Part shown: in pieces, positions 1-5,984 of the stretch
Layout: every line of letters begins with the position of its first letter
How positions within the stretch are numbered: position 1 is the first letter of the stretch
DNA from: an uncultured Clostridia bacterium
Lineage (GTDB): Bacteria; Bacillota; Clostridia; TANB77; UBA1234
NCBI GenBank assembly: GCA_947624765.1
Contig: CANQLS010000081.1
Location: 1 to 6,993 of the forward strand
Length of the DNA stretch: 6,993 bases
Direction: 5' to 3'
Position numbers and translations under genes: made by a program
The notes under the pieces: model-generated
Told to the model about the DNA's origin: nothing
Seen by the model: the letters and a program-made list of their open reading frames with translations, nothing else
Database searches by the model: none

Positions 1-224
1 GCTATCAGGTCCCAGTTACCTGTTTCTGTTGCCTCCTCTTCATAGAAGAGTTGATCAATTCCCAGAAATCCAACAATTCCGACCAAACCAACTCCTAAGA
101 AAATTCCCAATATTACAAGAGATCTCCGAGCAACAGACCGGACGCCGTAGTATACGGCCGTAGCAAAAAAAAGAAAGCAGATCAATGTTCCTAGACCACC
201 AACCACAGATAAAATCCACAGCAT
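1..224 (-). CDS. Hypothetical two-helix membrane protein, N-terminal part (cut by window edge)
   Basis: I do not recognise this protein. It has 74 complete codons and runs off the left edge, so its C-terminus is unseen. The visible part shows two hydrophobic segments, about residues 2-26 (MLWILSVVGGLGTLICF...) and 35-57 (SLVILGIFLGVGLVGIVGF...). A short basic linker, GVRSVARRS, separates them, and the acidic stretch FYEEEATE follows the second. This suggests a helical hairpin with the arginine-rich loop in the cytoplasm and an outside or short C-terminal region (inference). An in-frame ATG at 231-233 would add three residues (MNK), but the Shine-Dalgarno abuts it; the ATG at 222-224 has 9-nt spacing and is preferred. 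The gene has its own promoter and leader. Its DNA is about 44% GC by hand count and uses CGG arginine codons, unlike the AT-rich operon next door, which suggests a different origin. The existence of the gene is fairly sure; its function is unknown. Confidence 0.7.
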   Translation of the reverse strand, partial: MLWILSVVGGLGTLICFLFFATAVYYGVRSVARRSLVILGIFLGVGLVGIVGFLGIDQLFYEEEATETGNWDLI

Positions 225-233
225 CTTGTTCAT

Positions 234-240
234 CCTCCTT
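234..240 (-). promoter_or_regulatory. Shine-Dalgarno site of the membrane protein gene
   Basis: The minus strand reads AAGGAGG, a near-perfect anti-16S match. It directly touches the upstream ATG at 231-233 and lies 9 nt before the second in-frame ATG at 222-224. The spacing decides for the second ATG, because a ribosome bound here cannot easily use a start codon with zero spacing. Confidence 0.75.
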
Positions 241-279
241 ACAAATTGTGTATCGAAGTAGAAATTACAGAAGATTGGT

Positions 280-296
280 AGCCATCTAAGATGGCT
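280..296 (-). repeat. 7-bp perfect hairpin in the leader, overlapping the mini-ORF stop
   Basis: AGCCATC (280-286) and GATGGCT (290-296) are perfect inverted copies around a 3-nt loop. In the minus-strand RNA this makes a compact stem-loop of moderate GC content. The TAG stop of the 8-codon leader ORF (286-288) lies at the loop and its last sense codons form the 5' arm, so a ribosome finishing the leader peptide would melt the stem. No T-run follows, so it is not an intrinsic terminator. A role in leader-peptide-controlled translation or mRNA stability is an inference. Confidence 0.5.
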
Positions 297-312
297 TCAT
301 GGATTGAGTCAT
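286..312 (-). CDS. Possible 8-codon leader peptide (uORF)
   Basis: This short frame encodes MTQSMKPS and ends in TAG. It lies in the transcribed leader of the membrane protein gene. A strong Shine-Dalgarno, AGGGAGGG (321-328), stands 8 nt before the ATG, which is good spacing for such a short ORF and the main reason to believe it is translated. Its stop lies within the hairpin at 280-296. The layout of promoter, SD, very short ORF, stem-loop, second SD and gene resembles translational attenuation leaders of some inducible Firmicute genes. I see no known resistance leader sequence and no run of one amino acid that would name an effector. A chance ORF is possible. Confidence 0.35.
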   Translation of the reverse strand: MTQSMKPS

Positions 313-356
313 AATGATGACCCTCCCTTCAATATTATTTGTCTTGCGACGTTGGC

Positions 357-385
357 ATTATATCACAATTATGTTAATTTTGCAA
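357..385 (-). promoter_or_regulatory. Sigma-A type promoter for the leader and membrane protein gene
   Basis: On the minus strand TTGCAA (380-385, -35, 4/6 to TTGACA) is followed after exactly 17 nt by a perfect TATAAT (357-362, -10). Transcription should begin near position 350, giving a leader of about 125 nt before the ATG at 224. The -35 and part of the spacer overlap the last codons and stop (374-376) of the DUF512 gene. A short palindrome, AATTA-TGT-TAATT (367-379), fills most of the spacer and might be an operator half-site pair, but in such AT-rich DNA this is weak. No terminator separates the upstream operon from this promoter, so read-through is possible. Confidence 0.75.
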
Positions 386-1687
386 GATTTTCTCAATAAA
401 ATCTGTACCGTCATACTCTGTAATTGTTGTTTTGATATGCAATTTTTCCTCTAACTCCGTTAATTTCATGTCATCTAAAAAAATGTCCTCATCTTCTTTT
501 AACATATTTTTACTTAATAATAATTTATCACCAAGTTCTTTGTCTTTTAGTTGTTTTACAATATCTCCTCCTGTTAAAAGCCCTGTTACAGTAATTAGCG
601 GGCCAAAAAAATCATTTTCAATACGATACACATTAATTTTTAGCCCTTTTACTTTTTTCTCTACCTTCTTTGCTTTTTCACACATAAAATTATAAGCACT
701 TTTTCCAGTAACTAAAGAAACAGTTTTTGGCTTTGATAATTTTCTTGACTTCAATTTTTTATATTCTTCTTCAAAGTTTTTTGTAAAATAAGCAAGCATA
801 CCAATGCCATCTTCTAATTGAGGAAAATCTTCATAAAAAGCTGGTTTCGGTATCTTCTTTTCAGCCTGAACATAAAACTCATCAGCAACATAAACGATAT
901 GAGAACCATACTTTCGTAAAAACTTTTTCTGCCATTTTTCAATTTGTCGAATAACTATCTTAGAAGATTCTTTATCAAATGTTGTTAATGGATATAACTT
1001 TTCACGATATTTTGTAAGTCCAACTGGCACGATAGCAATGCATAAAAGATTTGGAAAAAACTTACTTAGATCCTCGATAGTTTTATCTAGGATAGCACCA
1101 TCATTAATTCCTGGACATAATACAATTTGTGCATTTACTTGAATGCCATGCTCAGTTAAATAAGTAATATAATCTAAAATCTTATCCGCATTTTTATTAT
1201 GTAATATCATCTTTCTTACTTCGCCATCTGTGGCATGCACCGAAACATTAATTGGGCTTAAATGATATTGAATTATACGGTCTAAATCTTTATAACTTGA
1301 ATTGGTAAATGTTACGTAATTACCAGTCATAAAAGAAAGTCTAAAATCATCATCTTTAAAAATAAGTGTGTCTCTTACATTAGGAGGTAATTGGTCCATG
1401 AAGCAAAAAATACATTTATTTGCACAACTTTTTGCAGGTTCAATTAACTGTTCTTCAAATACTAATCCAATATCTTCATTTTCTTCTTTTTTTATTTTAA
1501 TATCTTTTACTTCACCATTTGCCTTTTCAATTTGTACTGTAATTTCTGCATCAAAAATTTGAAATTTATAATCTAAAATATCAATAATTTCTACTTGATT
1601 AACCGAAAGTAAAAAATCTCCCGGCTCAATTCCCATCCTCTCTGCAATACTATTTTTTGTAATATTTTTAATAAAAATCTTCTTCAT
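374..1687 (-). CDS. PDZ / radical SAM / DUF512 iron-sulfur protein
   Basis: This 437-residue protein belongs to the family annotated as DUF512 or putative FeS oxidoreductase, whose reaction is unknown. A PDZ-like domain covers about residues 5-60 (KNSIAERMGIEPGDFLLSVN is typical). The radical SAM-type cluster motif CxxxCxxC is C88, C92 and C95 (SCANKCIFCFMDQLP). Family-typical stretches follow: MTGNYVTFTN (120-129), VSVHATDGEVR (148-158), VADEFYV (267-273) and TVTGLLTGGDI (366-376), the last two within the C-terminal DUF512 region. It has no signal peptide and should be cytoplasmic. The frame can be extended to a TTG at 1757-1759, but that codon lies inside the inverted repeat and lacks a ribosome site. 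The ATG at 1685-1687 has GGTGGT 5 nt upstream and begins with MKKIFIKN, a natural family start. It lies 90 nt after disA and may be the last gene of the operon. Family assignment is sure; function is not. Confidence 0.93.
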   Translation of the reverse strand: MKKIFIKNITKNSIAERMGIEPGDFLLSVNQVEIIDILDYKFQIFDAEITVQIEKANGEVKDIKIKKEENEDIGLVFEEQLIEPAKSCANKCIFCFMDQLPPNVRDTLIFKDDDFRLSFMTGNYVTFTNSSYKDLDRIIQYHLSPINVSVHATDGEVRKMILHNKNADKILDYITYLTEHGIQVNAQIVLCPGINDGAILDKTIEDLSKFFPNLLCIAIVPVGLTKYREKLYPLTTFDKESSKIVIRQIEKWQKKFLRKYGSHIVYVADEFYVQAEKKIPKPAFYEDFPQLEDGIGMLAYFTKNFEEEYKKLKSRKLSKPKTVSLVTGKSAYNFMCEKAKKVEKKVKGLKINVYRIENDFFGPLITVTGLLTGGDIVKQLKDKELGDKLLLSKNMLKEDEDIFLDDMKLTELEEKLHIKTTITEYDGTDFIEKILQN

Positions 1688-1716
1688 ACTAGACCACCAT
1701 TCATTCTTCTTTTTTA

Positions 1717-1771
1717 GTTGGAAAATAATTGAGATAAGTCCAACAACGAAATTGTCCAATTATTTTCCAAC
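1717..1771. repeat. Perfect 15-bp inverted repeat between disA and the DUF512 gene
   Basis: GTTGGAAAATAATTG (1717-1731) and its exact reverse complement (1757-1771) flank a 25-nt spacer. This is the most conspicuous non-coding structure in the operon. It starts 6 nt after the disA stop and ends 29 nt before the DUF512 start codon. In the minus-strand transcript the stem is followed by UAAAAAAG, not by a U-run, and no U-run follows it on the plus strand either, so it does not fit an intrinsic terminator. It could be an RNA processing or stabilising stem, an operator for a dimeric protein, or the remnant of a tiny mobile element (no target-site duplication seen). The spacer and right arm carry two copies of GTCCAA (1738-1743, 1754-1759). 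Confidence 0.85.
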
Positions 1772-1777
1772 CCATTA

Positions 1778-2857
1778 CTACCTATAGTAGCGAGAATCAT
1801 ACAAAGCCTGCTCCTGCATTCTCTTAATACTCTGTTTAATATTCTTTGCTCGTACTTCTCCAATTCCCTCCACATCATCTAATTCTTCAATAGAAGCACG
1901 AATAATATCTTGAAAATATCCTAATGATTTTACCATATTATCTAAAATATTCATTGGCATCTTTGGAATTTTACTTAATATACGATAACCTTTTGTGGTT
2001 ACCTCAACATCATCTAATCTTGTTTCTACTGTATAACCTAATAATTTAGACATAACGGTGCTATCCATAAGTTCAGCACGTGATAAAGCAGAAATAGTAT
2101 TGACCAACGCTTCTTCTTTTTCCTTGGATGCAGAATAATCTTTAATAATTAACATTTCTTCTCGTTCAATATTGGCAGAAAGTTCACGCAATTGCAAATC
2201 AATTAATCTTCCTTCATCACCTAATTCAATAATATAACCATTTACTTCTGCTACAACACGCATCATAAGTTCTGCACGTTGAATTGCTTTAATAACATTC
2301 TCTAATGTAACAATATCTTCAAATTCAAATTCATTCAAATCTAATATAATTTCATCAAAAGAAGTTTTATATCTTTCTACTGTTTGCAAAGCTTGATTAG
2401 CTTTTCCTAATACTTGTGAACTATCTTTAATTGTATATCGAATGTTACCTTTAAATACAGTAATTACATTTCTACGTTGAGAGATACTAATAACCAATTC
2501 ACCAGTCTGTTTTGCAACTCTTTCTCCACTACGATGTCTTGTGCCTGTTTCTACAGTTTCAATTGAAGCATCGGGTACAAGTTGTGTATTGGCAAGCAAA
2601 ATTTTTTTCGCATCTTTACTTAATATAATAGCACCATCCATTTTTGCTAATTCATAAAGTCTAGCTGGTGAATAGTCTTCATTAATCTTAAAGCCACCAT
2701 CTGCCAACTTCATAACATCATCTGAATCACCAACTACAATCAAGGCACCAGTTCTTGCTTTTAGTATATTCTCCAGTCCCTCACGCAAATCAGTACCCGG
2801 AGCAACCGCTTTTAATACTTGTAATAATTCTTCACTTTTTCCCCATACTTCTCTCAT
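1778..2857 (-). CDS. disA: DNA integrity scanning protein DisA, diadenylate cyclase
   Basis: DisA makes cyclic di-AMP from two ATP and, in Bacillus, moves along DNA and stops synthesis at branched or damaged sites, linking genome integrity to sporulation or outgrowth. At 359 residues it has the usual length. The N-terminal DAC domain (about 1-145) shows the catalytic DGA motif at 74-76 (KMDGAIILS) and the ATP-binding GTRHRSGER at 105-113, so it should be active. A helical linker follows, and a helix-hairpin-helix DNA-binding region lies near 300-350 (LDDVEGIGEVRAKNI). The ATG at 2855-2857 has GGGAGGA (2868-2874) 10 nt upstream, overlapping the last base of the radA stop. The gene is thus close-coupled to radA across a 16-nt gap. 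RadA is known to bind DisA and dampen its cyclase in Bacillus. The gene ends with tandem in-frame stops, TAG TAA. Confidence 0.97.
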   Translation of the reverse strand: MREVWGKSEELLQVLKAVAPGTDLREGLENILKARTGALIVVGDSDDVMKLADGGFKINEDYSPARLYELAKMDGAIILSKDAKKILLANTQLVPDASIETVETGTRHRSGERVAKQTGELVISISQRRNVITVFKGNIRYTIKDSSQVLGKANQALQTVERYKTSFDEIILDLNEFEFEDIVTLENVIKAIQRAELMMRVVAEVNGYIIELGDEGRLIDLQLRELSANIEREEMLIIKDYSASKEKEEALVNTISALSRAELMDSTVMSKLLGYTVETRLDDVEVTTKGYRILSKIPKMPMNILDNMVKSLGYFQDIIRASIEELDDVEGIGEVRAKNIKQSIKRMQEQALYDSRYYR

Positions 2858-2873
2858 TTATTTTTATTCCTCC

Positions 2874-4229
2874 CTATAAGCCACAACTCTTAATGGCATC
2901 TCTAATATTTTTCATTCCTAACACGTTCATACTTCCTTTGTATTTTAATTGCTTCCTAGCACTTTCTGCGACAATACAAGTTTTAAATCCCATGCGATCT
3001 GCTTCATTAATTCTTTTCTCTATGGCATTGACACTACGAATTTCACCTGTTAAGCCAATTTCACCAATTGCCACCAAATCTTTTGGAAGCGGAATATTTT
3101 TATAACTTGAAGCTACTGCTAATGCAATACCTAAATCAGTGGCTGGTTCATCTAAACGAATACCACTAACAACATTTACATATGCATCTTGATTTGAAAG
3201 TGGTAATCCTGCTCTTTTTTCTAGCACTGCCATTAATAATACTAAACGATTATAATCAATACCTATACCAGTCCTACGTGGCATTCCAAATGCAGTTGGC
3301 GTAAGAAGAGCTTGTATTTCAATAAGCATTGGACGAGTTCCTTCCATAGAAGCTACAATCACAGAACCAGATGGATTGTCTTCTCTTTCGGTAATCATAA
3401 TATCAGAAGGATTAGTAATTTCTGTCATTCCAACATCACGCATTTCAAATAAACCAATTTCATTTGTTGAACCAAATCTATTTTTAACACTGCGTAAAAC
3501 ACGATAAGAAAAATATCTTTCGCCTTCCAAATATAATACAGTATCAACCATATGTTCAAGAACTCTCGGCCCTGCAATAGCACCATCTTTTGTAACGTGT
3601 CCAATAATGATTGTCGTGATATTTTGCTTTTTACACATCATCATAATCTTTGATGTTGCCTCACGTACTTGACTCACACTGCCCGGTGCAGCTGTTAGTT
3701 CTTCACTGTACATTGTTTGAATGGAATCAATAATAACAAGTGCTGGCTTAACTTTTTCAATAGATTCATCAATTAGTTCAATACTAGTTTCTCCTAAGAA
3801 AAAAATATTATCATTTGCAATTTGTAAACGATCAGCACGCATTTTAATTTGACTAGCTGATTCTTCTCCTGAAACATATAATACAGGTCCGTTAACTTTA
3901 ATTTTATCACAAATTTGCAAAATTAATGTAGACTTACCAATACCAGGTTCGCCACCTAATAATACAAGTGAACCTTGCACTAGTCCACCACCAAGCACTC
4001 TATCAAGTTCATCATATCCCGTATGATATCTTTCATATTTTCCAGTTTCTACATGATTTAACGGAACTGTGTCACTTCCTGTTACTCTTTTTTGACTCGT
4101 TCCTTTATCTTTTACAATTTTTTCTTCATAATATGTATTCCATGCATTGCATGCAGGACATTTACCAAGCCACTTAGGTGATTCATTTCCACATGAACTA
4201 CATACAAATACAGTTTGACTCTTCGCCAT
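2874..4229 (-). CDS. radA: DNA repair protein RadA (Sms), branch-migration ATPase
   Basis: RadA is a RecA-like, DnaB-type hexameric ATPase that drives branch migration of recombination intermediates and helps repair and transformation. This 451-residue protein is full length. It has an N-terminal four-cysteine zinc finger, C10-x2-C13 and C24-x2-C27 (VCSSCG, KCPACNAW). The Walker A motif is GGEPGIGKST at 92-101, Walker B is LVIIDS near 164-169, and the RadA-specific KNRFG motif is at 249-253. A C-terminal Lon-protease-like domain runs from about 285, with VSGIRLDEPATDLGIALA (354-371) and GEIGLTGEIRSV (389-400); in this family it is structural, not a protease. The ATG at 4227-4229 has AAGAGGT 6 nt upstream. 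disA follows after 16 nt. In many Firmicutes radA follows clpC in the ctsR operon; here a glycoside hydrolase gene lies upstream instead. Confidence 0.97.
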   Translation of the reverse strand: MAKSQTVFVCSSCGNESPKWLGKCPACNAWNTYYEEKIVKDKGTSQKRVTGSDTVPLNHVETGKYERYHTGYDELDRVLGGGLVQGSLVLLGGEPGIGKSTLILQICDKIKVNGPVLYVSGEESASQIKMRADRLQIANDNIFFLGETSIELIDESIEKVKPALVIIDSIQTMYSEELTAAPGSVSQVREATSKIMMMCKKQNITTIIIGHVTKDGAIAGPRVLEHMVDTVLYLEGERYFSYRVLRSVKNRFGSTNEIGLFEMRDVGMTEITNPSDIMITEREDNPSGSVIVASMEGTRPMLIEIQALLTPTAFGMPRRTGIGIDYNRLVLLMAVLEKRAGLPLSNQDAYVNVVSGIRLDEPATDLGIALAVASSYKNIPLPKDLVAIGEIGLTGEIRSVNAIEKRINEADRMGFKTCIVAESARKQLKYKGSMNVLGMKNIRDAIKSCGL

Positions 4230-4252
4230 ACTTTAACCTCTTATCTTTCTTA

Positions 4253-5983
4253 TTATTTCTTTTCAATTTCTTTTACTGCAATTACATACATTGCGTGTGA
4301 CCATGCAAGTTGTGTTATCCATGCTGTTTTATTACCTTCTCGCTCAATTTGTTCAGGTAAAAAATTCATACTATCTGCATGATTAGTTACCCAATCTAAT
4401 ATCTCTTTTGCACGTTCTTGATTTCCTATTTTATTATAATATAATGCAAGCCATAAAGAAGAAATTATCCAAGCATTTCCTCCTATATATTGGTCGCCTT
4501 CATAACGAAGATATCCACCATTTGGCAATTTTAAATGTTTTTCTAACTCTTGCACAGTGTTTTTCATAATTGGATTAGTGATTTCTATAATATCAAACGG
4601 TATTACTAAACCAAGTAAGGAAATATCCATTTGAGTGTTATCAATGCTTCTTACAAAAATACCATCTTTTACAAAATTTTTGCGAATAGAAGATAAAATT
4701 TTAGGTAATATTTTTTCAATACTCGAAATTAATTTTTTATTTTTCACTTTTCCAATTTTCGAAAGCATTCTGCGACTAGCACGTAAAGCAGCATATATAC
4801 TAGCAGTTGCATAAAGATGAACACCTTTTCTTTCTTCCCATAAATCAAAACAAGTTTTTGATTTATATTCTTCATCTAAAAAATCTAATAATGATTGTGT
4901 TGCTTTTAAAATGACAGACTCCATTTGCCTACATTTACCATAAGCATCAATTCCTAATAAAATAGCGGCAGTTTCATCTATTTGTATTCCCCATGATGGT
5001 GCCAATTCTCCATTCACATAGTAACGTTGCTCGAATAATCCATTTTCTAATTGAGCATGGTTTGCCCATACTTGATAAAAGTTAGTAACCAAATCATTCA
5101 TATTTAAAATAGCTAAAGCTTTCATAATGAATATTGCATCACGTGGCCAACAATAACCATATCTGCCACATTTTGAAAAAGTTTCATCAACATCTGGACT
5201 TGCTATAATACCTCCAGTTTTTTTATTAGAAAGAAGAGCAAATAAATAGATAGATCTTTCTATAATTTCTCGTTCTTTTCCATCTCCTAATTCACATTTT
5301 AAATTTTGTAAATATTGTTTCCAATATTTTTTAGTATTTTCACATAAAACATTTTCATCTTGATTACGAAAATATTCAATACTTTGCATTGTATCTTTTA
5401 ACGTTTGACTACAACAAATATATAATGTTATTTCATTAATATCTTGATACAAAATAGCAGAATCATCTGACATACCGATATAATCTTCTGGACGTAAATA
5501 AGCATTTTCTAAAGTATATCTTGCATTATTAATTTGATACTGTTTAATTGGTAAAGTAGAAAATGTTGCCATATAAAAATCTTGACAATATTGAATTAAA
5601 GCATCTTTTACCATCATACCAGAGATTAAACGATTGGCATTAGAATTCAATTTAGAGTATAAAAATAGATTAACATTTTGAGAAAATTTTAATTTCCTTA
5701 CCAGTACATTTTTATCTGGTAAAATATAATCTTTTTGTTCTATTTCTATTTCATCAATCGATAAATTAGTATAAACAATATTTGTATCATAATATTGATT
5801 TTTTGGAATAGCATTTTCAAACCAACAAATGCTATTATTTTTTATAATTCCCATTTTGAAATTATCGATATTTTGAAAATAATCAATATAAGGATAATAT
5901 AGTCTAATTAACTCTCCTTTATCTGTTAAACAACCTAATATATTTGAATTACCCACAATAGCATTATTAAAATATTTAGACAT
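4253..5983 (-). CDS. Glycoside hydrolase family 15 (glucoamylase-like), cytoplasmic
   Basis: GH15 enzymes release glucose from non-reducing ends of alpha-glucans by an inverting mechanism; relatives cleave trehalose, isomalto-dextrins or other alpha-glucosides. This 576-residue protein has an N-terminal beta-rich domain (about 1-225) and an alpha-barrel catalytic domain (about 235-570). Signatures are GRYGYCWPRDA (273-283), WGIQIDETA (331-339) and DLWEERKG (380-387). By comparison with fungal glucoamylase, E383 in the last is the likely general acid and E544 in FLPEQ (541-545) the likely general base. Both catalytic positions are therefore present. There is no signal peptide, so the substrate is probably intracellular, such as glycogen or imported oligosaccharide. 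The ATG at 5981-5983 has AAGGAAG 6 nt upstream, inside the end of pgi, and only 1 nt separates it from the pgi stop. The gene is very AT-rich, with some stretches under 20% GC. Family is sure; exact substrate is not. Confidence 0.9.
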   Translation of the reverse strand: MSKYFNNAIVGNSNILGCLTDKGELIRLYYPYIDYFQNIDNFKMGIIKNNSICWFENAIPKNQYYDTNIVYTNLSIDEIEIEQKDYILPDKNVLVRKLKFSQNVNLFLYSKLNSNANRLISGMMVKDALIQYCQDFYMATFSTLPIKQYQINNARYTLENAYLRPEDYIGMSDDSAILYQDINEITLYICCSQTLKDTMQSIEYFRNQDENVLCENTKKYWKQYLQNLKCELGDGKEREIIERSIYLFALLSNKKTGGIIASPDVDETFSKCGRYGYCWPRDAIFIMKALAILNMNDLVTNFYQVWANHAQLENGLFEQRYYVNGELAPSWGIQIDETAAILLGIDAYGKCRQMESVILKATQSLLDFLDEEYKSKTCFDLWEERKGVHLYATASIYAALRASRRMLSKIGKVKNKKLISSIEKILPKILSSIRKNFVKDGIFVRSIDNTQMDISLLGLVIPFDIIEITNPIMKNTVQELEKHLKLPNGGYLRYEGDQYIGGNAWIISSLWLALYYNKIGNQERAKEILDWVTNHADSMNFLPEQIEREGNKTAWITQLAWSHAMYVIAVKEIEKK

Positions 5984-5984
5984 T

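Noticed and set aside
231..233. First ATG as start of the membrane protein
   Set aside because: The AAGGAGG site touches it with zero spacing; the next in-frame ATG at 222-224 has 9-nt spacing.
265..285. Second mini-ORF (ATG directly after the leader TAG, encoding MATNLL)
   Set aside because: It has no Shine-Dalgarno of its own and begins inside the hairpin; only re-initiation could translate it.
1688..1759. N-terminal extension of the DUF512 protein from a TTG at 1757-1759
   Set aside because: The TTG lies in the right arm of the inverted repeat with no ribosome site, and the 24 added residues do not look like the family; the ATG at 1685-1687 gives the natural start.
1730..1759. Separate promoter for the DUF512 gene (TTGGAC at 1754-1759, 17 nt, TATCTC)
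   Set aside because: The -10 matches the consensus in only about half its positions and overlaps the palindrome; not enough to call.
1717..1771. Inverted repeat as a Rho-independent terminator of disA
   Set aside because: The stem is AT-rich, the loop is 25 nt, and it is followed by A residues instead of a U-run on the coding strand.
432..4177. Plus-strand reading frames at 432-695, 1368-1562, 2755-3105 and 3968-4177
   Set aside because: They are antisense to well-supported conserved genes, have Ser/Phe/Leu-rich compositions expected from reversed AT-rich coding DNA, and lack family resemblance.
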